From assembly GCA_030145245.1 (NCBI GenBank), contig JAQYWC010000054.1:1-64000 (forward strand): DNA of 64,000 nt. The letters are read 5' to 3'. A program made the position numbers and the translations under genes. This stretch comes from Desulfobacterium sp. Lineage in GTDB: Bacteria; Desulfobacterota; Desulfobacteria; Desulfobacterales; Desulfobacteraceae. Of the stretch, positions 53,973-63,194 are shown piece after piece (position 1 is the stretch's first letter; the number at the start of each line of letters is the position of its first letter). Under the pieces are notes generated by a model. That model did no database searches. It had not been told where the DNA came from and was given only the letters and a program-made list of their open reading frames with translations.

Positions 53973-54381
53973 TCTGCAAAATGTTTGTCTGCATCGTTGA
54001 CCCCACATCCCTGCCAACTCGAGTTTCCACCATCTGCTTCTCCATTATTAAAAGCCTTGATTTTAAAGGGTTTTATCCCATTTCTGTCCCTGGCACGTCA
54101 GGCGGATCTCAAGGAGAATGCCGTTGGAAAATATGGAAACCTGTTCTGAACGGCTGCGCCGGGCCGAGGCCAAACAACTTTTTTCCGCCTGACCCATAAA
54201 ATAGCTGCTGCCCTTTCTCCTTTAAAGATCAACAACAAAGGGTGCTCAATTTTGGGCTGGTATGTTATAAGTAAGGTTACATTTTCTCTGTTTCGCAAAC
54301 CAGGCCCGTCCCGTTTACATGTCGTCATCGGGACAGAGCAATGATTCCTCGTCAAAACCCAATTAAAATTCGGAGGGGAAG
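53973..54381. other. Intergenic region with inverted-repeat element before the efflux operon
   Basis: About 410 bp. It holds the 97-bp element flanked by GTCAGGCGGA/TCCGCCTGAC (54097-54193) and a short hairpin GTCCCG/CGGGAC at 54308-54334. No clear metal-responsive operator was seen upstream of the TolC-like gene. Confidence 0.5.
54097..54193. repeat. 97-bp element bounded by perfect 10-bp inverted repeats
   Basis: GTCAGGCGGA (54097-54106) and TCCGCCTGAC (54184-54193) are exact inverted repeats 77 bp apart. Inside, CCGTT/AACGG and GGC/GCC stems are possible, so the transcript could fold as a branched RNA. A small MITE is the alternative, though no target-site duplication is visible at its ends. 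Confidence 0.4.
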
Positions 54382-57096
54382 ATGAGAAAACCCATGGTAT
54401 TCCTTTTGGCTGCAGTGCTTTTCGCAGGTTGTTTCCTTGTTGGGCAAGGAGTGACCCGGGCGGAGGTTGCTGAAACCAACGCTGTGGAGGAACGGCTGGC
54501 CCGGGAGGTTGACCTCACCGACCTTTTAACCCTTGCAGGGACCCGGAACCCTTTGATCCGGAGCGCCCGCAGCCAATGGGATGCCGCAAGGGAGAACTAC
54601 AGGGTGAAGAGCGGCTATCCCGACCCCATGATCAATGTCACCTATTTCCCGGAACCCATTGAGACCCGCCTGGGCCCCCAGGACTGGAACCTCACGATCT
54701 CCCAGCCGATCCCCTTTCCCGGAAAGCTTGGCAAAGCAGGTGATGTGGAGGCCATGGGGGCGAAGATCGCAGGGCTGAACCTGGATCTTACCGTTCGCAA
54801 AATAAATGCAGATCTTGCCGCAGGATTCCATGAACTCCTCTACGTTCAGCAGGCCAGGGAGGTGGCCCAACAGAGCGCACGCCTTCTGGATGAGTTGAGA
54901 AAGATCGGCGAAACCGCCCATGGAAGGGACCGGGTTACCCTGGTGGATGTGGTCAGGGCCCAGTCCCAGGTCGGTCAGATCCGGTACGATATTTTGCTCC
55001 TCGACGAACTTGAGCAGCGGGAGAAGAGCCGGATCAACGGGCTTTTGGACCGCCATCCCGCTGCCCCCCTGGGAAGCGCCTCAACAATGGGGGTCCGTCG
55101 GACAGCCCTTCCCCTGGACGAGATATATACCCTTGCAGAAGAACGCAGCGAAACCATCCGCATGGCCAGGCTTTCGGTGGAAAAGGCCGGTATCGGGAGT
55201 GAAATTGCCCGGCTCGGCAATCTCCCGGACTTCAAGGTGGGACTCTTTTATGCCGGTATCGGTGATCCCGATGTGGCCTCGCCCCCGGCCGATGCAGGGG
55301 ACGATGCCTTGGGGATTCAGTTCGGCATGACCATTCCCCTCTGGACCGGCAAGAACCGCGGCCGCATCGCCCGGGCAAGGGCCATGGAGGAGAAAGCAAA
55401 GGCCGTGGAGTCTGCCCGGATCAATTCGGTTCATAGCGAAATCAGCACCCTCTGGTTCAAGCTCAAGAATTCCGAGCGGCTCATCACCCTGTACCGGGAG
55501 GACCTGATTCCCCAGGCCATGGGGTCCCTTGTCACCGCAGAGACCTGGTTCCGGGAGGGGGAGGGCAGCTTTTCCGACTTTGTGGAGACCCAGAACACGG
55601 TTTATAACTTCCGGCTCTCCCTGGCCCGGGCAGGTGCGGACCACGGCAAGACCCTGGCTCGGTTGGAGCAGGTCGTGGGTGCCTCTCTTTCCGCCGGAAC
55701 CAAGGCGAACCCCCGGGATGCAAGGATGTCCGGCCTGGAAGAAAGCAAGGCTTTTGAGGCTGCAAAGCAACAGATCCTGGAGGTCCGGACCGGCTGGGAA
55801 AAAATCGCCGAAAAAGGCGAAGGGTTTATCTCCATCGCCCCTTCCAGGATCGCCTCCCTAAAGCCTGCGGCAGGAGATGACCGGTTTGCCCTGTCCCTGT
55901 TGAAGAAGGGAACTATGCTGGAAACCCTTGAGATCCTCACCCTGCTCAGGAACCCGTCCATCCGCGCGGCCAAAAAGGATCTTCTGGGGGCGGTGCAGAC
56001 CTTGACCCAGGTGGTGAACCTTGACGAGATTCTCCGGCAGTACGCCGCATTCACCGAAGGGCTTGCCCTGACCGTGGGGCCGATGAAGGGAAGTTCTCCA
56101 CCGGGTAGTAAATTTCCCTTTCCCGGCGTGACCGCCCTCAAGGGGAGGGTGGCTGAAGAGACGGTGCGCCAGGCAGCCGAGAAACTTTCCATGGCCCGCA
56201 GGGATGCTGTCACAGCTGTCAGGAAAATATACTGGAACCTTTTGTTCACGGCAGAGGCGTGGCAGATCACCTCAGAAACCCTGGGGCTGTTCAACGATCT
56301 TCTTTCCGTGGCCGATACCCGGTACCGGTCGGGAAAGACAAGCTTCCAGGATGTGAACAAGATCATCATCCAGACCCGGCTTTTGAATGAAGAGCTGATA
56401 ACCCTCAAGGAAAAGGAGCGGAACCTCCAGGCCGGGCTCCTTGCCCTCCTTTTTCTGCCCCCGGATACCCCGGTGGCATCCTTTGGCGGCAAGGTGCCGT
56501 CAACAGTGCTTCCGGATCTTGACTCCCTTTATTCCCGGGCCATGGACCACCGGCAGGAGATACGGCTTCTTTCTGCCAAACAGGCAAAGGTTGCGGGAAT
56601 GCTGGAGATGGCCGAGACCATGATTCTTCCCCCCTTTACCATGAACCTCTCGTCCTACAGTGATAAAGCCGTGGTCCAGGCCGGCAGCGCAGCCGTGATG
56701 CCGGCCTTTCCCCAGAGCCCTAAACTAACGCCAAAACCGTGGTTCGGAACAAACGATGCCTGGCTGGCCCAGACCCGGCAGAAACTTTCGGCCCTTGGTG
56801 CGGAGCATGACGCAGCTGTTGCCATGACCAGGCGCCAGGTCCGGGTGGCATGGTTTGAACTGGACCGGGCCATTCGGGAGGAGGCGCTCTACCGGGAGAG
56901 CATTGTGGGACTTTCCAGGTCTACCCTGGACGTCTCCACCCGGGGGTATGAGGCGGGCAAGGTCTCCTTTGCAGACGTGATCCAGTCCTATGCCGGCTGG
57001 CTCAATGCCCGGATCTCACTTGCAAGGAAAAAAAGCGATATCGGTGTTGCCCGTGCAGGGCTGGATGCTGCAGTGGGTAAGGCCTCAGGCAGGTGA
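54382..57096 (+). CDS. Double-length TolC-like outer membrane factor
   Basis: 904 residues, twice the size of CusC/TolC. It has an N-terminal signal peptide (hydrophobic 6-24, VTRAEV). Residues about 45-440 form a TolC-like unit (AARENYRVKSGYPDPMINVT; ISQPIPFPGKLG; FGMTIPLWTGKNRGRIARAR; ETQNTVYNFRLSLARAGADH). After a linker (about 445-500), a second unit of about 400 residues repeats the pattern (AAEKLSMARRDAVTAVRKIY; DTRYRSGKTSFQDVNKIIIQ; STRGYEAGKVSFADVIQSYA, then GWLNARISLARKKSDIG). Each normal protomer already has two repeats, so this is a fused dimer, and the trimer arrangement is unclear. It leads a CusABC-type operon; GGAGGGG precedes the ATG. Frame is open throughout, so fusion is not a sequencing artefact in any obvious way. 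Confidence 0.85.
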   Translation: MRKPMVFLLAAVLFAGCFLVGQGVTRAEVAETNAVEERLAREVDLTDLLTLAGTRNPLIRSARSQWDAARENYRVKSGYPDPMINVTYFPEPIETRLGPQDWNLTISQPIPFPGKLGKAGDVEAMGAKIAGLNLDLTVRKINADLAAGFHELLYVQQAREVAQQSARLLDELRKIGETAHGRDRVTLVDVVRAQSQVGQIRYDILLLDELEQREKSRINGLLDRHPAAPLGSASTMGVRRTALPLDEIYTLAEERSETIRMARLSVEKAGIGSEIARLGNLPDFKVGLFYAGIGDPDVASPPADAGDDALGIQFGMTIPLWTGKNRGRIARARAMEEKAKAVESARINSVHSEISTLWFKLKNSERLITLYREDLIPQAMGSLVTAETWFREGEGSFSDFVETQNTVYNFRLSLARAGADHGKTLARLEQVVGASLSAGTKANPRDARMSGLEESKAFEAAKQQILEVRTGWEKIAEKGEGFISIAPSRIASLKPAAGDDRFALSLLKKGTMLETLEILTLLRNPSIRAAKKDLLGAVQTLTQVVNLDEILRQYAAFTEGLALTVGPMKGSSPPGSKFPFPGVTALKGRVAEETVRQAAEKLSMARRDAVTAVRKIYWNLLFTAEAWQITSETLGLFNDLLSVADTRYRSGKTSFQDVNKIIIQTRLLNEELITLKEKERNLQAGLLALLFLPPDTPVASFGGKVPSTVLPDLDSLYSRAMDHRQEIRLLSAKQAKVAGMLEMAETMILPPFTMNLSSYSDKAVVQAGSAAVMPAFPQSPKLTPKPWFGTNDAWLAQTRQKLSALGAEHDAAVAMTRRQVRVAWFELDRAIREEALYRESIVGLSRSTLDVSTRGYEAGKVSFADVIQSYAGWLNARISLARKKSDIGVARAGLDAAVGKASGR

Positions 57097-57136
57097 ACAT
57101 CAAATAACACCGGACAAAATTTAAAGGGCAAGGGAA

Positions 57137-58582
57137 ATGGATAAAAAAAACAGTCTCAAACCCATCATCATAACAGCCCTGGTCACCATCCTGGTCACGG
57201 CAGGAGCGGGCATGATCTGGTTCAAGCTCATGGGGTATCACGCCCCCCATCTCATCACCGTTCCGTCTTCCGGCAGCGGGGGGGCGGCCGAGACGAAACA
57301 GCTCTACACCTGCGGCATGCACCCATGGATCATCACCGAAGAGCCGGGGCTCTGCCCCATCTGCAACATGGAGCTGACCCCCAAGCGGGATGTTGACCAG
57401 GCCCCTTCGGGTGATCCCGGAGAGCGGAAGATCATATACTGGCGGGCACCAATGGATCCCACCGAGATATATGAGGCCCCCGGCAAAAGCAGGATGGGAA
57501 TGGATCTTGTGCCCGTTTACGAGGATGAACTTGTGGGCGGGGTGGATATCAAGGTGGACCCGGTGACCGTGCAGAACATGGGGGTCCGCACCACCCGGGT
57601 TGAGGAAACCCCCCTTGTGCACACCATCCGCACCTACGGCCATATCACCTATGACGAAACCTCACTGGTCAAGGTGAGTCCCAAGGTGGCCGGCTGGTAC
57701 GACAAGCTCCATGTCAACTTTACCGGGGACGTGGTGGAAAAGGGCCAGCCCCTTTACGATATCTATTCGCCGGATCTCCTGGCCGCCCAGGAGGAGTATC
57801 TGTCGGCCCTGGGCAGTCCTTCCCGGAGCATGCTTGAATCGGCAAGGAGCAGGCTCTCCTTTTTTGACCTTGCAGACACGGAGATCCTTGGGATCAAGAA
57901 TGCCGGAAGGGTGAAACGCACCCTGACCATCCGTTCCCCGGCAGGGGGCGTTGTGATCGAAAAAAATGCGGTGAAAGGCGGATTTGTCAAGGCCGGCACC
58001 ACGGCCTACACCATTGTCGATCTTTCCAGGGTGTGGGTGGAGGCCCATATCTACGAGTATGAAATGGAGATGATCGAAAAGGGGCTTGATGCCGAAATGA
58101 CCCTTCCCTATCATCCGGGAAAGGTGTGCAAGGGCAAGGTCACCTTTGTCTATCCTTACATGGAACGGGGCACCCGGGATCTGGTTATCCGTCTGGAGTT
58201 TGACAACCCGGATCTTACCCTGAAGCCGGACATGTTTGCCGAGGTGTTCATCAGGACAAGGGGAAAAGGACCGGGGCTGACCATCCCCTCTGAGTCGGTG
58301 ATCCGCTCCGGAACCCGCAACATCGTTTTTGTGGCCAGGGGAGGGGGACGGTTCTCCCCCAGGGAAACGACTTTGGGCATCCCCGTTGACGGGGGCAGGG
58401 TCCATGTGATCACAGGCCTAGCCCCGGGGGAGACCATTGTCACCTCGGGCCAGTTCCTTCTTGATTCCGAGTCCAGGCTCAAGGAGGCGGTCCGTAAGAT
58501 GATGGAACCGGACCGTCCTTCTCCTGAAGAGGAAAAAGAGGTTGAAGATGACTTCTTTGGGGATATGGAGAACGAATCATGA
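57137..58582 (+). CDS. cusB: CusB-like periplasmic adaptor with metal-binding motifs
   Basis: 481 residues. An N-terminal membrane segment (IIITALVTILVTAGAGMIWF) is followed by two heavy-metal-binding modules: YTCGMHPWIITEEPGLCPIC at about residue 55 and a second IIYWRAPMDPTEIYEAPGKS with RMGMDLVP. The membrane-fusion core follows: barrel-sandwich/lipoyl halves (SPKVAGWYDKLHVNFTGDVV; IRSPAGGVVIEKNAVKGGFV) and an alpha-hairpin. It links the CusA pump to the outer membrane channel and may hand over Cu(I)/Ag(I). It lies 40 bp after the TolC-like gene and overlaps cusA by 4 bp (ATGA). Confidence 0.9.
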   Translation: MDKKNSLKPIIITALVTILVTAGAGMIWFKLMGYHAPHLITVPSSGSGGAAETKQLYTCGMHPWIITEEPGLCPICNMELTPKRDVDQAPSGDPGERKIIYWRAPMDPTEIYEAPGKSRMGMDLVPVYEDELVGGVDIKVDPVTVQNMGVRTTRVEETPLVHTIRTYGHITYDETSLVKVSPKVAGWYDKLHVNFTGDVVEKGQPLYDIYSPDLLAAQEEYLSALGSPSRSMLESARSRLSFFDLADTEILGIKNAGRVKRTLTIRSPAGGVVIEKNAVKGGFVKAGTTAYTIVDLSRVWVEAHIYEYEMEMIEKGLDAEMTLPYHPGKVCKGKVTFVYPYMERGTRDLVIRLEFDNPDLTLKPDMFAEVFIRTRGKGPGLTIPSESVIRSGTRNIVFVARGGGRFSPRETTLGIPVDGGRVHVITGLAPGETIVTSGQFLLDSESRLKEAVRKMMEPDRPSPEEEKEVEDDFFGDMENES

Positions 58583-61500
58583 TCAATAAAATCATCAGCT
58601 GGTCCATAAACAACCGGTTCATGGTGATCCTTGCCACACTCTTTGTTATCATGGGGGGCATTGTCGCCATGGTGAACATGCCCGTGGATGCCATTCCCGA
58701 TCTTTCCGATGTGCAGGTGATCATCTACACCGAGTATGCGGGCCAGGCCCCCCAGGTGGTGGAGGAGCAGGTTACCTATCCTTTGACCACGGCCATGCTC
58801 AGCGTACCCTTTGCCAAGGTGGTGAGGGGATATTCCTTCTTCGGGTTCTCCTTTGTCTACATCATCTTTGAAGACGGCACCGATCTGTACTGGGCAAGAT
58901 CCAGGGTGCTGGAATACCTTAATTTCGTTGCCGGACGGCTTCCTTCCGGGGTCACGCCGAGCCTGGGTCCCGATGCCACAGGCGTTGGCTGGGTGTATGA
59001 GTACGTGCTCAAGGACACCACCGGGGAATACGACCTTTCCCAGCTCAGGAGCTTCCAGGACTGGTATCTCAGGTATGAGCTCACCGCCGTGCCCGGTGTG
59101 TCCGAGGTGGCCGGCATCGGCGGGTTTGTCAAGCAGTACCAGGTGGAGGTGGATCCCAACAAGCTTCTGGCCTATGAGCTCTCCATCCGGAAGATCCGCC
59201 AGGCGATCCTGCGCTCCAACAACGATGTGGGCGGCAAGCTCGTGGAGATGGGGGAGACCGAGTTCATGGTGCGGGGCCTGGGATATATCTCCTCCATGGC
59301 GGATATCGGCAACATTGCCGTGGGCGTGGACAAAAAGGGCACCCCCATTCTGCTCAAGACCATCGCCAACATCCAGGTGGGCCCGGAGCTGAGAAGGGGA
59401 ATCCTGGACTGGAACGGAGAGTCCGAGGTGGTGGGGGGGATCGTTGTGATGCGCTACGGCGAGAACGCCCTGGAGGTGATCCGCCGGGTGAAGCAGCGCC
59501 TGAAGGAGCTTGAAAAAGGGCTTCCCGAGGGCGTGGTGGTGGAGAGCGGCTACGACCGGTCCGGTCTGATACTCCGGGCCGTGAACACCTTGAAGACAAA
59601 GCTCATGGAGGAGCTCACGGTGGTGGCCCTGATTTGCCTTATTTTCCTGCTCCACTTCCGCTCGGCATTCGTGGCCCTGTTCACCCTGCCGGTGGGGATT
59701 CTCATATCGTTTCTTATCATGTACGCCATGGGCATCAATGCCAATATCATGAGTTTGGGCGGCATTGCCATTGCCATCGGTGTGATGGTGGACGCATCGG
59801 TTGTCATGGTGGAAAACGCCCACAAGCACCTGGAACGGGACCGGGGCAAAAAATCCCACATGGAGATCATCACCATCGCATCCCAGGAGGTGGGGCCGGC
59901 CCTGTTCTACAGCCTTTTGATCATCACCATATCGTTCTTTCCCGTCTTTACATTGAGCGAGCAGTCGGGAAGGCTGTTCAAGCCCCTTGCCTACACCAAG
60001 ACATTTGCCATGGCCGCCTCCTCGGTTTTAGCTATTACCATCATCCCTGTGCTCATGACCTTTTTTATCCGGGAAACCCCCATTGAGCCCACCCTGCCCA
60101 AACGGAGAAAAGCAAAAATCTGGATCACATGGGTGGGATCGCCGCCGGTTCTGGTTATACTTGCAGGGATACTGGGCGTTGATCTGCCGGACTGGAGCCT
60201 GGTGGTCGCCCTGATTCTTTCGGTGTTCATCTTTTTCTGCCTGGTCCCCCAGAAGATCATGCCCGAGGAGAAGAATCCCCTGAGCCGTTTTTTCATCCTC
60301 ATCTACCGGCCCCTGATCGGTCTGGTGTTGGAGTGGAGAAAGACCATGGTGCTGGTCGCCATTCTCATTGTGGCCGTCACCTGGTACCCCTTTTCACGGC
60401 TTGGCAGCGAGTTCATGCCGCCCCTGAACGAGGGGGATCTCCTCTACATGCCCACCACCCTTCCGGGCATCTCCATCACCAAGGCAAAGGAGCTGCTCCA
60501 GCAGACCGACAAGATTATCCAGCGATTTCCCGAGGTGCACCACACCCTGGGCAAGATCGGCCGGGCCGATACCCCCACGGATCCGGCCCCCCTCTCCATG
60601 ATCGAAACCACCATCATGCTCAGGCCCGAGACGGAGCATGAGATGATTTCAGTGGACCGTTTTTTCTCCGCCTGGCCGGGATGGCTCAAGGAGCCGCTCA
60701 CCTGGGTTTTGCCCGAGGAGAAAAAGGGAAAGATCATCCATGAATGGCGGAAAAGACCAGTGGAACGATTCTTTTCCACATGGCCCGGTTTTCTGAAGAA
60801 ACCCTTTTCCCTGGTTTTCCCCCTGGAGCGCTATATGACCATTTCCGAGCTCACGGACGAGCTTGACCGGGCGATCCAGTTCCCGGGACTCACCAACGCA
60901 TGGACCATGCCCATCCGGACCCGTATCGACATGCTCTCCACCGGCATCAAGACCCCGGTGGGCATTAAGCTCATGGGCCCGGATATTGCTGTTCTCACCG
61001 AAATCGGTGAGACGGTTGAGGCCGTGGTCCGGGATATCCCCGGCACCCTGTCGGCCTTTGCCGAACGGGTCACCGGCGGGAACTACCTGGATTTCTCCAT
61101 CCGCAGGGATCATATCGCAAGATACGGGCTGACCGTGGGAGACGTTCAGGATGTGATCATGACGGCCATCGGCGGGATGAACATCACCTATACCGTGGAG
61201 GGCCTGGAACGCTACCCGGTGAATCTTCGCTACAGCCGGGAGCTCAGGGACGATATCGAGCAGCTCAAAAGGGTGCTCGTGCCGGCCCCCACGGGCGCCC
61301 AGGTGCCCCTGGCCCAGCTGGCGGACATCTCCATCCACAAGGGCCCGGCCGGCATCAAGAGCGAAAACGCGAGACGTACCGCCTGGATCTACGTGGATAT
61401 CCGGGGGGTGGACGTGGGGACCTACGTAAAAAGGGCCATGGAGGTGGTGAACCGTGAAGTGGATATTCCCCCGGGGTATTCCATGGTCTGGTCGGGCCAG

Positions 61501-62061
61501 TTCGAATATATGGAAAGGGCAAGAAAGACCCTGAACATCATCATTCCGGCCACCCTTGTGGTTATCTTTATCCTCCTCTACATCCATTTCAACAGCATCA
61601 TCGAGGCGGTTATCGTCATGGCAAGCCTGCCGTTTGCCCTGGTGGGAGGCATCTGGCTCCTCTATTTCCTCGGCTACAACCTCTCGGTTGCCGTGATGGT
61701 CGGCTTTATCGCCCTTGCCGGGCTTGCCGCGGAAACCGGGGTGGTGATGCTGGTTTACCTGGACGGGGTGTTTGAAAGAAGGATGCAAAAGGGTGAGATG
61801 ACAACGACCCGGGATCTGGATGCGGCCATCATCGAAGGGGCCGTGGACAGGGTGCGGCCCAAGATCATGACTGTTGCCACCACCCTGATCGGTCTTCTTC
61901 CGGTCATGTGGGGCCATGAGGCCGGTTCACAGGTGATGAAGCGGATCGCCGCCCCCATGGTCGGGGGACTTGTCTCCTCCACCATCCTCACCCTGGTGAT
62001 CATCCCGGCCGTATACCGGATCTGGAAAAGGTGGGAAATGGGCCGCCTTTCGGATCCCTGA
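58579..62061 (+). CDS. cusA: CusA/CzcA-family heavy-metal RND pump with extra insertions
   Basis: 1160 residues; normal family members are about 1045. Twelve membrane segments; VDAIPDLSDVQVIIYTEYAG at the N-terminus and the proton-relay Asp in AIGVMVDASVVMVENAHKHL (TM4) are typical. LSTGIKTPVGIKLMGPD and PFALVGGIWLLYFLGYNLSV closely follow CusA. Two additions are visible: an extra two-helix stretch around residues 505-565 (ITWVGSPPVLVILAGILGVD), and a 36-residue tandem duplication at residues 692-727 and 728-755 (VDRFFSAWPGWLKEPL / VERFFSTWPGFLKKPF). Met residues in the pore domain suggest Cu/Ag, but a CzcA-like Zn/Co/Cd role remains possible. It exports metal from periplasm and cytoplasm. 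Confidence 0.92.
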   Translation: MINKIISWSINNRFMVILATLFVIMGGIVAMVNMPVDAIPDLSDVQVIIYTEYAGQAPQVVEEQVTYPLTTAMLSVPFAKVVRGYSFFGFSFVYIIFEDGTDLYWARSRVLEYLNFVAGRLPSGVTPSLGPDATGVGWVYEYVLKDTTGEYDLSQLRSFQDWYLRYELTAVPGVSEVAGIGGFVKQYQVEVDPNKLLAYELSIRKIRQAILRSNNDVGGKLVEMGETEFMVRGLGYISSMADIGNIAVGVDKKGTPILLKTIANIQVGPELRRGILDWNGESEVVGGIVVMRYGENALEVIRRVKQRLKELEKGLPEGVVVESGYDRSGLILRAVNTLKTKLMEELTVVALICLIFLLHFRSAFVALFTLPVGILISFLIMYAMGINANIMSLGGIAIAIGVMVDASVVMVENAHKHLERDRGKKSHMEIITIASQEVGPALFYSLLIITISFFPVFTLSEQSGRLFKPLAYTKTFAMAASSVLAITIIPVLMTFFIRETPIEPTLPKRRKAKIWITWVGSPPVLVILAGILGVDLPDWSLVVALILSVFIFFCLVPQKIMPEEKNPLSRFFILIYRPLIGLVLEWRKTMVLVAILIVAVTWYPFSRLGSEFMPPLNEGDLLYMPTTLPGISITKAKELLQQTDKIIQRFPEVHHTLGKIGRADTPTDPAPLSMIETTIMLRPETEHEMISVDRFFSAWPGWLKEPLTWVLPEEKKGKIIHEWRKRPVERFFSTWPGFLKKPFSLVFPLERYMTISELTDELDRAIQFPGLTNAWTMPIRTRIDMLSTGIKTPVGIKLMGPDIAVLTEIGETVEAVVRDIPGTLSAFAERVTGGNYLDFSIRRDHIARYGLTVGDVQDVIMTAIGGMNITYTVEGLERYPVNLRYSRELRDDIEQLKRVLVPAPTGAQVPLAQLADISIHKGPAGIKSENARRTAWIYVDIRGVDVGTYVKRAMEVVNREVDIPPGYSMVWSGQFEYMERARKTLNIIIPATLVVIFILLYIHFNSIIEAVIVMASLPFALVGGIWLLYFLGYNLSVAVMVGFIALAGLAAETGVVMLVYLDGVFERRMQKGEMTTTRDLDAAIIEGAVDRVRPKIMTVATTLIGLLPVMWGHEAGSQVMKRIAAPMVGGLVSSTILTLVIIPAVYRIWKRWEMGRLSDP

Positions 62062-62104
62062 TATTGTTTAATGCATCATCAACCCATAATAAGGAGCACC
62101 CACC

Positions 62105-62623
62105 ATGAAAAAGCATATTGCACAGATCATTATTGTCCTGCTGGTACTTGCCGTTGCCCCAGCTCTCCCCGCCATGGACCACAGCAAGATGGGCCATGAT
62201 ATGGTCAAGGAAGGGGAGAAAGCCGTCCAGGACACCATGGATCACAGCAAGATGGGCCATGATATGCCTGGAAACGTGGAAGGCGGCAAGAACTGGATCC
62301 GCCAAGCCCATGTCAAGGGCCATCACTTTGCCTATGAACTCATCGATATGAGGGAGAAGGTGAAGGGGATGCCGGGAATGAAAAACACCCACCACCTCAT
62401 GGTCTTTATCAAGGATGCCCAGGGGAATACTATTGGAAAGGCAAAGGTGGGCTACCTGATCAAGGGGCCCGGCGATATGAGCCAGAAGGTCATGTGCATG
62501 GGCATGGGCGGCGGTTTTGGGTCCGATGTTAATTTTGGAAAATCCGGCACCTACCTGATCAAGACCAAGGTGGTTGCCGGTAAAACAAAACTGATGGATT
62601 CCTTTGAGTATCAGGTGGAATAG
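62105..62623 (+). CDS. Periplasmic Met/His-rich protein with tandem MDHSKMGHDM motifs
   Basis: 172 residues. A signal peptide (ending LPA, residue 23) would leave a mature protein that begins directly with MDHSKMGHDM (24-33), repeated exactly at 45-54. These Met/His/Asp motifs are typical of periplasmic Cu(I)/Ag(I) binding. The remaining 120 residues form a beta-rich domain (YLIKGPGDMSQKVMCMGMGG; TYLIKTKVVAGKTKLMDSFE) that looks like a small sandwich. It may act as a metal sponge or shuttle like CusF, but it is unrelated in sequence. AAGGAG precedes the ATG. It lies 43 bp after cusA and is probably in the same operon. Confidence 0.85.
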   Translation: MKKHIAQIIIVLLVLAVAPALPAMDHSKMGHDMVKEGEKAVQDTMDHSKMGHDMPGNVEGGKNWIRQAHVKGHHFAYELIDMREKVKGMPGMKNTHHLMVFIKDAQGNTIGKAKVGYLIKGPGDMSQKVMCMGMGGGFGSDVNFGKSGTYLIKTKVVAGKTKLMDSFEYQVE

Positions 62624-62711
62624 TCAATACACTGGCCGTTGGTAAAAGAACTTTGGTTAAAAGATATCCGATGCAGGGGGGCTGACTCCCTGCGTCAGGA
62701 AGGAGGCGGAA

Positions 62712-63014
62712 ATGAAGTTCGTATCGTTGTTTTTGATCGTTATGCTGTTTATCATTCAGGCGCCGGGAACAGGTCTGGGCAAATCCTCCCAACAAAATAA
62801 ATCATGCGAAGCACTGGCTCAAGAATACCGGATTTTGCTCGATGAAAAACGGGGGTTTGAAACCAACAAGAGTTACCAAAAACGGAAAATTAAAAGGAAA
62901 TACAAACACCGGCCCTACATTAAAGAACTCATTGAAAAAGAGAAGAAATTAGACGCTCAATTGGAAGCCATTAAAATCAGGCTCGATTTATGTGGGGATT
63001 CGTATTCTCCATAA
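62712..63014 (+). CDS. Small secreted hypothetical protein
   Basis: 100 residues with a signal peptide (FVSLFLIVMLFIIQAP, cleaved near GLGKS). The mature part is basic and helical with two cysteines (SCEALAQEY, LDLCGDSYSP) that could form a disulfide. I do not recognise the family. GGAGGCGG precedes the ATG. It lies about 90 bp after the Met/His-rich gene; membership of the efflux operon is possible but unproven. Confidence 0.6.
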   Translation: MKFVSLFLIVMLFIIQAPGTGLGKSSQQNKSCEALAQEYRILLDEKRGFETNKSYQKRKIKRKYKHRPYIKELIEKEKKLDAQLEAIKIRLDLCGDSYSP

Positions 63015-63151
63015 AATAAGCCGTAAACAGATACCTGAAATCGAGTTTAGCCAGGAGCCTGCCGGATCATCAGGAAGTCTCCCGTTTATCTTGTTTTTTC
63101 CTTTCCCTAGCATTAGTCCCCCATATCCGCTATCCTCATAAGAAAATAACG

Positions 63152-63183
63152 TTGACCTTCCCCTTGAGGAGAAGGTTTATAAG
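63152..63183 (+). promoter_or_regulatory. MerR/CueR-type promoter 1 before the MATE gene
   Basis: TTGACC at 63152 and TTATAAG from 63177 are a -35/-10 pair with a 19-20 bp spacer, the over-long spacing required by MerR-family activators. The spacer centres on the perfect inverted repeat ACCTTC...GAAGGT (63155-63176), closely resembling the CueR site of Escherichia coli copA (ACCTTCC...GGAAGGT). The MATE start is about 95 bp downstream. Confidence 0.7.
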
Positions 63184-63194
63184 ATCTGATGCCG

